A DNA stretch of 64,000 nucleotides from Streptomyces sp. ITFR-16. GTDB taxonomy: Bacteria; Actinomycetota; Actinomycetes; Streptomycetales; Streptomycetaceae. Shown piece after piece: positions 51,194 through 60,226 of the stretch (within the stretch, counting starts at the first letter, position 1; each line of letters begins with the position of its first letter). Location: assembly GCF_031844705.1 (NCBI RefSeq), contig NZ_CP134609.1, forward strand, positions 7,812,001-7,876,000. Reading direction: 5' to 3'. The notes beneath the pieces are model-generated. The model made no database searches and was not told the DNA's origin. It was given only the letters and a program-made list of their open reading frames with translations. The position numbers and the translations under genes were made by a program.

Positions 51194-52876
51194 GTGTCTG
51201 TCGAGGCCGTGCCGCCCGAGGCCCGCCCCGCCGCTGTGCTCTCCCGGGCGTCCGCCGCTGCTCCTCCGGCTGGTGAGCGGCTGCCGCAAGCCGGCCTGTC
51301 GGCGTGCACGGCGGAGGGGGCCGGCCCGGGTCCGGCCCGGCCGCGCACCTTCGTCGAGGACATCCTGGAGACGATGAGGTCCGATCCGGACCGTGAGCTT
51401 GTCACGTACGGGCAGCGGCGGCTGTCGGCCGGGCAGTTCCGAGCGTTGGTACACCGCATGGCCCACGCCCTGGCCGCCCTGGGCGTCGAGCGGGGTGCGA
51501 CCGTGACCCTGCTGAGCGGGAATCTGCCGGAGACGCTCGCGGCCCGGTACGCGGCGAACCTCGCGGGGTGCAAGGTCAACCACCTCTACAGCAAGATCTC
51601 GGCCGGCATACAGGCCGCGATCGTGGCCGACGTCGAGACCCAGGTGCTGATCGTCGACCCGCGGCTCACCGGCCGCGCCGAACAGATCACCGCGACCGTC
51701 CCGGTGAAGCATGTGCTCCTGCTGGGAGATCCCGGCCACGGGCCTGGGCAGGACCTGGTGGAGCTGGCGGCCGAGCAGAGCGAGGAGCCGTTCGCCGCCC
51801 GGTGCCGCCCTGACGACATCTGCGTCATCCGGCACACCGGGGGCACGACGGGGCGGCCCAAGGGCATCGTCTCCGCCTTCGACCAGGCCGGACGGATCAG
51901 CCAGGTGATGACGCCCCTGCGGCAGGGTGAGGTCGGGTCGCTGCGGCAGCTCGTGTGCACGACCCTTGCCCATGCCGGGGGGATGATGGCCGACGGCGTT
52001 CTCCGCGCGGGCGGGAGCGTGGTGCTGCAGGACGACTTCGACGCGGGCGAGGTGCTTGCCGCCGTGGAGCGCGAACGCATCACCTGCCTGTTCCTGCTGC
52101 CACCGCTGCTCTACCAGCTCCTGGACCACCCCGACGCCCGCCACCGCGATCTCAGCAGCCTGACGGCGGTGACCTACAGCGGCTGCCAGTCCTCTCCCGC
52201 CCGGCTCGCGGACGCCGTGCGGCGTCTGGGACCGGTGCTTGTGCAGGTCTACGCCCAGAACGAGACCGGCGGGATCAGCGTTCTGCTCCCGCAGGACCAC
52301 GACCTCGCGCGCCCGGAGCGGATGCGGACGGCAGGCCGCGTGCTGCCCGGGGTGGACGTCGCCGTACGCGACGCGGACGGCCGGGACCTGCCGCCCGGGA
52401 AGCTGGGCGAGATCTGCGTCCGTTCCCCGGGCGTCATGCGCGGCTACTGGAAGCAGCCCGAGCTGACGGCCGAGGTTCTGCGGGAAGGGTGGGTGCACAC
52501 CGGCGACCTCGGCCGCCTCGACGAGGAGGGCTACCTCATCGTTATCGACCGGCTCAAGGACATGATCGTGGTGGTCGGCGGACACGTCTACACCACCGAA
52601 CTGGAAGACCTCCTCAACTCCCACCCGGCAGTACTGCAGAGCGCCGTCTACGGCGTACGGGACGCCGACCGCATGGAGCAGGTGCACGCCACCGTGGTCC
52701 GCGCGCCGGGCACAGCGGTGCAGGCCGGCGAGCTACGGGCCATGGTGCGCGAGCAGCGCGGCCCCATGTACGAACCGGCCCGCATCGACTTCGTGGACGC
52801 CCTGCCCCTCACGGACGCGGGGAAACCCGACAAAAAGCTTCTCCAGAGGCTGGCATCGGAAGGCAACAGCCCGTGA
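51194..52876 (+). CDS. AMP-binding acyl-CoA synthetase/ligase
   Basis: 560-residue adenylate-forming enzyme that would activate a carboxylic acid with ATP. Core motifs in order: P-loop 'RHTGGTTGRPKG' (about 216), 'YAQNETGG' (about 355), 'HTGDLGRLDEEGYLIVIDRLKDMIVVGG'-type A7/A8 hinge (about 435-458) and the catalytic Lys near the end ('LTDAGKPDKKLL'). The first about 55 residues are Ala/Pro-rich and low complexity. GTG 51194 is taken; no carrier protein or CoA enzyme gene is adjacent, so the substrate (fatty, aromatic or polyketide acid) is unknown. Confidence 0.85.
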   Translation: MSVEAVPPEARPAAVLSRASAAAPPAGERLPQAGLSACTAEGAGPGPARPRTFVEDILETMRSDPDRELVTYGQRRLSAGQFRALVHRMAHALAALGVERGATVTLLSGNLPETLAARYAANLAGCKVNHLYSKISAGIQAAIVADVETQVLIVDPRLTGRAEQITATVPVKHVLLLGDPGHGPGQDLVELAAEQSEEPFAARCRPDDICVIRHTGGTTGRPKGIVSAFDQAGRISQVMTPLRQGEVGSLRQLVCTTLAHAGGMMADGVLRAGGSVVLQDDFDAGEVLAAVERERITCLFLLPPLLYQLLDHPDARHRDLSSLTAVTYSGCQSSPARLADAVRRLGPVLVQVYAQNETGGISVLLPQDHDLARPERMRTAGRVLPGVDVAVRDADGRDLPPGKLGEICVRSPGVMRGYWKQPELTAEVLREGWVHTGDLGRLDEEGYLIVIDRLKDMIVVVGGHVYTTELEDLLNSHPAVLQSAVYGVRDADRMEQVHATVVRAPGTAVQAGELRAMVREQRGPMYEPARIDFVDALPLTDAGKPDKKLLQRLASEGNSP

Positions 52877-53099
52877 CCGCGGCAGGAGCGGGCGACCAGG
52901 CGTGCGTTGAACTGAGACGCCTGCCCTTCCTCGTCTGACGGTCCACGAGATCAGCGACTGGTGGCTGTACGACGGCGCCCTGGGTGCCTCGCTCGCGGCC
53001 GCGCTGCGCGGTTCATGCTCGTGGGGCTGGCGCGACGCCACCTTGTATGCCTGGACTCGCAGGAGGCCGCCGACATCGGCGAGGCAGGGGAAGGATGTC

Positions 53100-53335
53100 C
53101 TTCTCGCACCGGTGCGCCAGGTCCGCCGCCTCCGCCAATAGCAGGGAGTGCGCGCCGAGTCGGCCTTCCCGCTTCTACATGGGAAGAAGATCGCCGGTCA
53201 ACTCGGACGAGTTCCAGTCGGTGAATTCCACGGGTACGTCAATCACTTCTTCCAGGCGTCGTAGCAGACCCTTGATGAGAGTTGACTTTCCTGCTGAATG
53301 GATTCCGTCGACTACGACGAGCACGGGATGCCTCA
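53100..53335 (-). pseudogene. Broken P-loop nucleotide (thymidylate-type) kinase
   Basis: From TTG 53335 the minus strand reads 'RHPVLVVVDGIHSAGKSTLI', a Walker A loop at the start of a thymidylate-kinase-like protein, to 'SSELTGDLLPM', then TAG at 53177-53175. The same frame goes on as 'KREGRLGAHSLLLAEAADLAHRCEKDIL', so a Trp codon (TGG) probably became TAG; the frame is lost again near 53090. No gene is supported in 52877-53099. Confidence 0.55.
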
Positions 53336-53472
53336 AATTTTCTGTCGCTCTGCGATCTGACGGTACGAAACTCTTGCATCGACCCTCTGCAATTCCAAGC
53401 CGGTCGTGTGAACGGCCGCATCGACCGACGTCTCGCTTTTGGACGTCCTTGCAACTCCGCACGGTGATAAGG

Positions 53473-54231
53473 ATGATGAGCCGCTTCCCCGCAGTCCCGC
53501 CGATCGATGGGAGTCCTGGAGTGGCAAGGTGGAGCAGACGCCGTCGTCTGGCAAGGCCGGACCGGCAGCCGTGGGTACATACCGGTGACTACGGGCGGTT
53601 TGCCCAGGTCACCTGGCGGGCGGGCCGCGGTCCCAGCGTGGTCGCTTTCGGCACGGTCTTGCTCGCCGCGGTGGTTCCGCTGGCCCTGATCTCCGCGGTC
53701 GGGGCCTTGGTCGAGACAGTTCCCGACGTGGCCGCCCAAGGACTCGACTCGCCGCCCGGCCGGCAGGCACTCGGCTTGGCGGCTCTGACCGGGCTGATCC
53801 TCCTGTTGCTGTGGATCGCGGCCGCCCTGCCTTCCGCCGCAGCCGGCGCCCTGGGTGACCGCATTGACGCTCTGCTGCAACGCGATCTGATGCGGGCGGT
53901 TATGACCCCGACCGGGACTGCCCATCTGGAGGAGCCGGAGGCCGTTGACCTGATCAGCGTCGGCCGCGAGACGTTCCGCGGTGCGTGGGGCCGGCCCGGC
54001 AGACTCGTCTCCACCGTCGGCGGCCTGGTGGCTGGACGACTCACCCTGTTCGGCGCGTGTGCGCTCCTCGCCGAATCCCATGTCCTCCTCGGGGCCGTAC
54101 TGCTGCTCGCCGCGGTATGGGCGGCGTACGAGGAGAAGGCCGCCTCGCGCATCGAGGCGGCGCACCACTACGGTGGCAGCGAGGGCGCTCGAAGGCTGGA
54201 GTACTACTACGCCCTAGAGGTTGTCCCGTAA
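53473..54231 (+). pseudogene. ABC exporter half-transporter cut by an IS element
   Basis: The N-terminal about 250 residues of an ABC exporter-type membrane domain: Arg-rich start, then hydrophobic segments ('VVAFGTVLLAAVVPLALISAVGALV', 'ALTGLILLLLWIAAAL') and the helical 'GDRIDALLQRDLMRAVMTP' stretch. The frame enters the left end of an IS5-type element at 54217 and stops at 54231; no ATPase domain follows on the other side. ATG 53473 or GTG 53521 may be the start. Confidence 0.65.
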
Positions 54232-55089
54232 CTGCTGTTCAGGGATGAGATGATCTTGTCGTGGCTGGTGTGATCACGGCGTCGGAGCCCTCCTGGATAG
54301 GCCCGTTCACCGGGCTGAGCCCCCGGCAGTTCAGCAAGTTGATCACCGCGTTGCGGCGTGAGGGAGCCGATCCGGTCCGCAAGGGCCGGCTGTGGTCGCT
54401 GCCGTTGGAGGACCGGGTGCTGCTGGTGGCCGCGTACTGGCGCACCAACCTCACCCTGCGCCAGATCGCTCCGCTGTTCGGCATATCCAAGTCTGCGGCC
54501 GACCGGATCGCCGGCCACCTCGGACCAGCTCTCGCCCCTCAGCCCCGACGACGGTTCCGCAAGACCACCGTGCTGATCGTGGACGGCACCCTGGTCCCCA
54601 CCCGGGACCGGACCGTGGCCGCCTCCAGCAAGAACTGCCGCTACTCCACCAACCACCAGGTCGTCATCGACGCCGACACCCGCCTCGTGGTCGCCGTCGG
54701 CAAGCCTCTGCCCGGCAACCGCGACGACTGCCTGGCCTGGCAGGACTCCGGAGCGAAGGCCGCCGTCGGCACCACCCCCACGGTGATCGCCGACGGCGGC
54801 TACCGCGGCACCGGCCTCACCATCCCGCACTATCGCCGCCACAGAAACGAGGAACTGCCGGCCTGGAAGGAGGACCACAACGCCTCCCACCGCAAGGTCC
54901 GGGCCCGCGTCGAGCACACCTTCGCCCACATGAAGAGCTGGAAGATCCTCCGCGACTGCCGCCTCAAAGGCGACGGCGTCCACCACGCCATGCTCGGCAT
55001 CGCCCGCCTTCACAACCTCACCCTCGCCGGCTGACCAGGAACCCATGCTGGTCAACCAGCACGCCATAGATCATTTACGGGACAACCTC
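54217..55089. mobile_element. IS5-family insertion sequence (complete)
   Basis: 873-bp element with perfect inverted ends GAGGTTGTCCCGTAA (54217-54231 and 55075-55089), flanked on both sides by TA, a likely 2-bp target duplication. It interrupts an ABC transporter gene. Confidence 0.85.
54261..55034 (+). CDS. IS5-family DDE transposase
   Basis: 257-residue intact transposase: 'TLRQIAPLFGISKSAADRIAGHLG' helix-turn-helix, then DDE elements 'LIVDGTLVPTRD', 'VIADGGYRGTGL' and 'RARVEHTFAHMKSWKILRDCRLKGDGVHH'. GTG 54261 is the first start inside the left inverted repeat. Related to the broken copy at 39762-40523, which it helps to interpret. Confidence 0.88.
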   Translation: MAGVITASEPSWIGPFTGLSPRQFSKLITALRREGADPVRKGRLWSLPLEDRVLLVAAYWRTNLTLRQIAPLFGISKSAADRIAGHLGPALAPQPRRRFRKTTVLIVDGTLVPTRDRTVAASSKNCRYSTNHQVVIDADTRLVVAVGKPLPGNRDDCLAWQDSGAKAAVGTTPTVIADGGYRGTGLTIPHYRRHRNEELPAWKEDHNASHRKVRARVEHTFAHMKSWKILRDCRLKGDGVHHAMLGIARLHNLTLAG

Positions 55090-55091
55090 TA

Positions 55092-55243
55092 ACGCGATCG
55101 AGGAGGACGGCATCAATGTACTCGCCACTGCGGTCAGAGGGAGCGCGGCAGATGTCGACGTGCCTGTCATCGTCTCCCGCGATTGGGTGATCATCCACCC
55201 GACTATCATGGCAATCTTGCGGGTAAGGGCCCTGGGGCAGTGA
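55092..55243 (+). pseudogene. C-terminal fragment of an unknown protein, cut by the IS
   Basis: Directly right of the IS an open plus frame without start codon reads 'NAIEEDGINVLATAVRG' and 'VDVPVIVSRDWVIIHPTIMA', ending at TGA 55243. It is not in frame with the ABC fragment on the left. Lies 7 bases before the next gene. Confidence 0.4.
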
Positions 55244-55250
55244 GGGATCC

Positions 55251-55703
55251 GTGACTCATCCGCGGAAGGACATCGTGAATAGGCTGAGTAGAGGAAATTA
55301 CTACCTCATCGATGGGGTAATTTACCGCGTTTTTGGAAGGTCTGAGTCGAATAATCGGAACTGGGTTCTGAGGGCGGTTGATCCGGCAGCCGAGCCGGCT
55401 CAGTGGGAGATCCCCGCAGGGACGCCTGGATACAAGCGCATCGAGCCGTCCGCGACCTATCGTGGTGTACTTCTGACCGAACTAATATTCCAGGGTGACG
55501 GACGTGTGTTGTTTACCGTCTGGCCCTATCCGCATGACTGGCCAGTAGACGTTCCTTTGACGAGATATGGGATGCCAGAGCGCGGGGGAGACGGCTGGTG
55601 GTCGGGGGTGATTTCATTCTCGGAGCTGGCGGATTTCGACGATGGATTCCCGCAGGAATGGCGGTCGTTTTTGCCGACCGATGCCATCGACTACGGGAAG
55701 TGA
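55251..55703 (+). CDS. Orphan hypothetical protein of lower G+C content
   Basis: 150-residue soluble protein, no signal or membrane segment and no recognised family. Codon use is clearly more AT-rich than its neighbours ('aattactacctcatc', 'gtaatttaccgcg'), suggesting recent acquisition. Tryptophan- and tyrosine-rich, acidic overall. GTG 55251 is chosen for its closeness to the upstream fragment. The size, composition and position right after another gene's 3' end would suit an immunity protein of a toxin locus, but this is speculative. Confidence 0.6.
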   Translation: MTHPRKDIVNRLSRGNYYLIDGVIYRVFGRSESNNRNWVLRAVDPAAEPAQWEIPAGTPGYKRIEPSATYRGVLLTELIFQGDGRVLFTVWPYPHDWPVDVPLTRYGMPERGGDGWWSGVISFSELADFDDGFPQEWRSFLPTDAIDYGK

Positions 55704-55793
55704 ACCGCCCCGGTTTTAGTGGAGACTCGAATGTGTGAAAGAGCTCGTACGCCCTCGGGGGACGTCGGTATAACAGCTGGCGCTGAGAACGAT

Positions 55794-55821
55794 CATGGCC
55801 CGGCGCGGGGGCCGGGCCATG
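55794..55821. terminator. Hairpin downstream of the orphan gene / IS110 right flank
   Basis: Perfect 11-bp inverted repeat (55794-55804 with 55811-55821), six-base loop. Could terminate the orphan gene or belong to the non-coding end of the IS110 element. Confidence 0.55.
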
Positions 55822-55882
55822 GGTGGACAAGGGGGTCGGGACGAGGCCGAGCGTGATCCGGGGGGTGCCCCTATGGGTTTGG

Positions 55883-57085
55883 TCAAGCTGGTTGGGCGTG
55901 TTGGGGCTGATAGAAGGTGCCGTCGCGGAGCATCGCGAAGAGGACGTCGGCTCGTCGTCTTGCGAGGCAGAGGAGGGCTTGGGTGTGGTGTTTGCCCTGG
56001 CCGATCTTCTTGTCGTAGTAGGCCCGGGATGCCGGGTCTCCCAGGGCGGCGAACGCGGACAGGAAGAAGGCCCGTTTGAGCTGCTTGTTCCCTCTGCGGG
56101 AGGGTTGTTCGCCTCGGATCGAGGAGCCTGAGTTGCGGGTCGCCGGGGCGAGTCCGGCGTAGGCGGCGAGGTGGGCTGCGGAGGGGAAACTGCTGCCGTC
56201 GCCGACCTCGATGAGGATCCTGGCTCCGGTCCTGATCCCGATGCCCGGCATCGAGATCAGGACCTGGGAAAGAGGGTGGGACTCCAGCAGTTCCTCGATC
56301 CGGCCGGCGAGGAGCTTGCGCTGGTCGAGGACGGCGGCGAGCGAGGCGGCCAGGCTCGGGACGATCAGCGCGGCCGCGTCGGTGCCGGGGACCACCACGG
56401 TCTGCTCGTCCAGCGCGGTGAATATGTCCTCGACCAGGCGCTCGGCCATGCGGGGTGCCTTCGGCCGCAGCAGCGTGATCAGCCGCCGGCGGCCTGCCTT
56501 GCGGATCTGGGCCGGTGACCCGAACCGTTCCAGCAGGGTCAGGACGGCCGGGTGCTGCAGTCGCGGGCCCAGGACCCGTTCCAGGGACGGGTGGATCTGG
56601 GTCAGCAGGCCGTGGAGCCGGTTCGCGACGCGGGTGGCCTCACCGGTCAGGTCGCCGTCGAAGCCGACGATCATCTCCAGTTCGGCGATCGTCTCGTCTT
56701 CGAGGTCGACCGAGCGCAAGGTGTGAGGCATCGCGCGGGCGGCGTCCGCGATGATGAACGCGTCCCTCGCGTCGGTCTTGGCCTCGCCGGGGTAGAGGTC
56801 GGCGATCCGCCGCATCGTCAGGCCGGGCAGGTAGGCGACGGGGCAGCCCATGTCCCGGGCGACCGCCAGCGGCAGAGCTCCGATCGAGGCCGGCTGGTCG
56901 ACCACGACCAGCACCGTCCCGTGCTTGGCCTGGAGTTTCGCGAACAGCTCGCGGAGCTTCGGTTCGGTGTTGGGCAGGCGCTTGTCGAACGCCTTCTTCC
57001 CGGCCGGGGTCACGGCGGTGGCGTGGTGTTCGCCCTTGCCGACGTCCAGGCCGAGATAGACGTCGATGTCGCCGGTCTCGATCAC
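55883..57085 (-). CDS. IS110-family transposase/recombinase
   Basis: 400-residue DEDD-type transposase. N-terminal RuvC-like domain with the acidic residues in 'VYLGLDVGKGEHHATAV', 'VLVVVDQPASIGAL' and 'KTDARDAFIIADAAR'; C-terminal Tnp domain with 'ISMPGIGIRTGARILIEVGD', 'AAYAGLAPATRNSGSS' and the Ser-containing 'GNKQLKRAFF' region. GTG 57085 is chosen for its GGAGG site and family N-terminus. IS110 elements encode a structured guide (bridge) RNA in one non-coding flank, here either 57086-57330 or the stretch downstream of 55883. Confidence 0.9.
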   Translation of the reverse strand: MIETGDIDVYLGLDVGKGEHHATAVTPAGKKAFDKRLPNTEPKLRELFAKLQAKHGTVLVVVDQPASIGALPLAVARDMGCPVAYLPGLTMRRIADLYPGEAKTDARDAFIIADAARAMPHTLRSVDLEDETIAELEMIVGFDGDLTGEATRVANRLHGLLTQIHPSLERVLGPRLQHPAVLTLLERFGSPAQIRKAGRRRLITLLRPKAPRMAERLVEDIFTALDEQTVVVPGTDAAALIVPSLAASLAAVLDQRKLLAGRIEELLESHPLSQVLISMPGIGIRTGARILIEVGDGSSFPSAAHLAAYAGLAPATRNSGSSIRGEQPSRRGNKQLKRAFFLSAFAALGDPASRAYYDKKIGQGKHHTQALLCLARRRADVLFAMLRDGTFYQPQHAQPA

Positions 57086-57567
57086 GTGCGTCCTCCGGTC
57101 GTGCTTCCGCCCGGCCTCGCCCACGGCACCGATCGCCACATCCACATTACGAAGAGCCTCCCGACCTGCGAAGAGTCGGTGGTCATGCCCCTAATCAGCG
57201 GTCAGTCAGTGCCTCCGGGCCCGGTGACACCACCCCCCGGATCATGGTTAACAAGGGGGGGAAGTCATGCCGGGCCCGAAGGCCGGGAGCCCCATTGCGG
57301 GACCACCAAAAAGGTAATGGGGGGGGCGGGCGTTGAAGCTGACGATCAATCTGAGGGTACTGCTCGCCGTGATCGTCTTCCTCCGGCTTCGTCGCCGTAC
57401 GGAGGCTCGCAGCCGGAACGACGAGAAGTTGACTGTGATCATCGTGCCGACCCCGGTCGGCGAGGGCATCCACGACTTCTTGGGCCAGCTCGCCTCCGCC
57501 AGCACCGACTCCAGCCGCTGACCACCCGGAGCCATCCTTGATGGCCGCCCGCAGCCCCCCGACGCCG
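57086..57567. other. Non-coding flank of the IS110 element and spacer
   Basis: No gene is supported. The first about 200 bases upstream of the IS110 gene contain G- and C-runs that can pair (around 57215-57300), as expected of the leader that encodes guide RNA in IS110 elements. The element's outer end cannot be fixed from one copy. Confidence 0.4.
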
Positions 57568-57981
57568 CTACCATGCGGCCCGTACGTAGTCAGCTCGTAC
57601 GCTGTTGCACCACGCAGCCGATCGGGTCCGCTTCCGCCGGCAGGGGGCGGGGGCCAGGATGCGGAACAGGATACCTTCGACCTCGTCGCGAGTAGGCGGC
57701 CGCCTTTGGCTTGGCCTTGGGGTAGAAGGGCTGCTCCAGCGCCTTGATGGCCTGTGGCGTACCGGCGACAGTGCTTGGTCGCGGTGCAGCCGTTCCTCGA
57801 CGCCGTAGGACGCCACCACCACGGGCACTGCCGTCGCTGCCCTCCCCGCCGGAAGCCAGCCCTCCCGGTCGACCATCTGGGTCGACGGCGGCCAGGGCTC
57901 GCCAAACGGCCCGCTGGCCTGGACCGGTACGGCTTCCAGTCGCCGCGCCGTGTCCGCGCCGAACTCCCTGACGAGTAGCAC
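57568..57981 (-). CDS. Hypothetical protein, probably frame-disturbed
   Basis: GTG 57981 after a GGGAGAAGA site opens a 137-residue frame. Residues 1-65 ('VLLVREFGADTARRLEAVPV', 'AVPVVVASYGVEERLH') have strong Streptomyces codon bias. The middle is low complexity, while the next frame there reads 'GTPQAIKALEQPFYPKAK'; the original frame resumes with 'TRDEVEGILFRILAPAP'. Two compensating indels are likely. No family recognised. Confidence 0.4.
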   Translation of the reverse strand: MLLVREFGADTARRLEAVPVQASGPFGEPWPPSTQMVDREGWLPAGRAATAVPVVVASYGVEERLHRDQALSPVRHRPSRRWSSPSTPRPSQRRPPTRDEVEGILFRILAPAPCRRKRTRSAAWCNSVRADYVRAAW

Positions 57982-58025
57982 TCTTCTCCCGGCCGGATGC
58001 CGCTCTGGTGACGGATGCCGTTTGG

Positions 58026-59369
58026 TCAGTCTCGAGTGCGCAGTTCGCCGAGCATCTGTTGCTGGTGGTGGTAGCCGATGGTCTCGTAGCCGATCACGGT
58101 GATGAAGGGGGCGAGCATGACCACGAGCAGGCACACCGCGACGGAGACCCCCGCGGCTGACAGGAGTACCGCAGCAGCCAGCACGACGAGGGTGAGTGAG
58201 ATCAGCAGAAGGTGGAACCGGTCCGTCGCCGACAAGAGCAGGGTGTGGAGCAGGTAGACCATGAGCAGGTAGAGCGCGGCCGGCAGGGCCAGGGACAGTA
58301 CGACGGCGGTCCCGCCGAGATGCGCGTGGTGTTCCAGGTGCAGTCCGGCCACGTGGAGCCCCGCTCCGACCCCCGCGATGCTGATGAAGACGGGGATGTG
58401 GCCGTAGCCGAAGAGGTATCCGCGCCTGCGGCGGTGGGCGAGGATGTCGCCGAACGGTGTGGCGAAGTAGACCCACCACATTCCGAAGGTCAGTCCGACA
58501 CCGGCGATGACGACGGCAGCGGCGTTGCCGGTCCACTGTGCCCCGTCCGCGCCGCCGAGGAGATCGCCCGAGGAAGCTACGGTGCCGACCACGCTCTCGC
58601 CGAGCACGATGATCGTGAACAGGCTGTAGCGCTCGGCGATGTGGTGAGGATGCCAGGGCGTGTCGCCGGCCCCTCCCTGCGCGAACCTCGGCAGGAGCAG
58701 CTCCAGGGTGCCGATCACGACGACGGAGATGATGACGACCAGGAGCGGCAGATGCGCGAACCCCACGACCACCCAGCAGACCTGGGCAATCAGGATCCAG
58801 AGGATGTTCGCTCTGCCTGCCTTGCGAAAGGAGGGGGATTCCCGGGAGACACGCCACCACTGGAGCACCATCGCGATGCGCATCACGATGTATCCGAGGA
58901 CCATCACCCGCAGCTCCAGGTGGTCGCCCTCGTCGACGGAGTGGAACAGCGCGGGGATGCCGAGCGCGAACACGACGACGCCGATCATCTGGACCATCGT
59001 CAGAGCCCGGTAGAGCCAGTCGTCCGTGCCGAAGGCGGAGGCGAACCAGGTGAAGCTGATCCACGCGATGCTGATCGCGAACATGGCGAGGAGGAACGCA
59101 AAGACGGCCTGTGAGGAGTGCCCCTCGCCGAGCAGTTCAGCGAAGCGGGAGTTGGCCGTGCCGACAGCGACGACGAACGTCAGATCGAACAAGAGCTCCA
59201 ACGGTGTGGCGACCCGGTGGGACTCCTTGGAGTCGCGTCCGGTCATCGGCAAGAGCCGGTGTGCGAGCCTGCCCTTGCCGGTGGTGCCGGTGGTGCCGGT
59301 GGTGCCGGTGGTGCCGGTGGTGCGGGATGAACTCGCCGACGGGCTGCGCCTGGCGTTTTTCTCAGTCAT
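58026..59369 (-). CDS. Low-temperature-requirement protein A (LtrA) family membrane protein
   Basis: 447-residue polytopic membrane protein with about twelve helices. Family hallmarks are 'RVATPLELLFDLTFVVAVG' near the first helix and 'HHIAERYSLFTIIVLGESVVG' in the middle. ATG 59369 is chosen; the N-terminal about 30 residues are hydrophilic and include a Thr-Gly repeat encoded by a 9-bp tandem array. LtrA proteins were named from Listeria cold sensitivity; their molecular function is not established. Confidence 0.88.
   Translation of the reverse strand: MTEKNARRSPSASSSRTTGTTGTTGTTGTTGKGRLAHRLLPMTGRDSKESHRVATPLELLFDLTFVVAVGTANSRFAELLGEGHSSQAVFAFLLAMFAISIAWISFTWFASAFGTDDWLYRALTMVQMIGVVVFALGIPALFHSVDEGDHLELRVMVLGYIVMRIAMVLQWWRVSRESPSFRKAGRANILWILIAQVCWVVVGFAHLPLLVVIISVVVIGTLELLLPRFAQGGAGDTPWHPHHIAERYSLFTIIVLGESVVGTVASSGDLLGGADGAQWTGNAAAVVIAGVGLTFGMWWVYFATPFGDILAHRRRRGYLFGYGHIPVFISIAGVGAGLHVAGLHLEHHAHLGGTAVVLSLALPAALYLLMVYLLHTLLLSATDRFHLLLISLTLVVLAAAVLLSAAGVSVAVCLLVVMLAPFITVIGYETIGYHHQQQMLGELRTRD
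59281..59334. repeat. 9-bp tandem repeat in the ltrA-type gene
   Basis: Five perfect copies of GTGGTGCCG (59281-59325) and one variant copy (59326-59334), coding for Thr-Gly-Thr units on the minus strand. Unit length is a multiple of three, so copy-number change keeps the frame. Confidence 0.85.
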
Positions 59370-59532
59370 CGAAAATCCCGTTCGTTGGGTGTGCCGAGGA
59401 GGGACGGCGGCGGGCCTTTGGAGGATGCCCGTCTCGGCCGACGTGTGCCGTGGGACGACCCCGGCCCCGTCAGGTCGCGTTTCCCCGGACGGCCGAGCCG
59501 TGTACCGCGGCTGTGGCATGTGGATGGCCGGA

Positions 59533-60190
59533 TCAGGCGATCACGCAGACGATGGACTTGGTTTCCGGGTATTCGCTGCTGCCAAAGGCGGCCCACCTGC
59601 GGCCGTTGCCGGACTGCTTGTAGCCGCCCCAGGAGGTGTTGAAGTCGAAGTCGGCGTTGTTGATGAGTACGGCCGGTGCGTATCTGCTCGGCGACGGTGC
59701 GGGCTCGTCCCGGGTGGGTGCTGGTGACATACCCGCACAGGCTTGGCGGTGCGCAGTGCCTCGTCGACCGTGTCGTGGGTGATGACGGACAGGACAGGTC
59801 CGAAGATCTCCTCGCGGGCGATGTTCATGCTGTTGATGACATCGGTGAAGACGGTGGCTCTGACGAAGTGGCCGTCCTGGAGGGCGGCGGGCAGGTCGGG
59901 CCTGCCCAGGCCACCGGAGACGAGCCGGCCCCCTGGCCGATGCCCTGGCGGATGTAGCTCTGGACGGCGCTCACCGGCTGGCCGAGAGGACGGGTCCCAT
60001 GAACGTGTCTTCGGCCTGCGGGTCGTCGGCCTTGAACTGGTCGATGCGTGCGGTGAACGCGTCGAGGAATTGACCGAGGCGTTCGCGCGGCACCAGTGGG
60101 CAGACCTGCGGGACGCCGCCCCGCAGGTCTGCCCACTGGTGCCCAGTCCGTACGTCACGGCCGCGCCGACCGCGAGGTCTCCGAGCCTGA
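59533..60190 (-). pseudogene. Aldehyde dehydrogenase remnant with several frameshifts
   Basis: Fragments in all three minus frames follow the order of the C-terminal half of an aldehyde dehydrogenase: 'TSGQTC' (the catalytic Cys loop, near 60130), 'LGQFLDAFTARIDQFKADDPQAEDTFMGPVL', 'HFVRATVFTDVINSMNIAREEIFGPVLSV', and finally 'NNADFDFNTSWGGYKQSG' to the stop at 59533. At least three shifts separate them, and the N-terminal half is missing. A 22-bp inverted repeat lies at the Cys loop. Confidence 0.8.
60091..60141. repeat. 22-bp perfect inverted repeat inside the ALDH remnant
   Basis: Arms 60091-60112 and 60120-60141 are exact inverted copies with a seven-base loop. Because both arms correspond to the same coding segment around the catalytic Cys, this looks like a small inverted duplication that destroyed the gene. 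Confidence 0.8.
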
Positions 60191-60226
60191 ACGGTGGCGG
60201 GCGCGCCCGGAGCGGGCTTGCGCGGA

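Noticed and set aside
59118..59330. Plus-strand frame ending in a Gly-Gly-Ala repeat
   Set aside because: It is only the antisense of the 9-bp repeat inside the ltrA-type gene.
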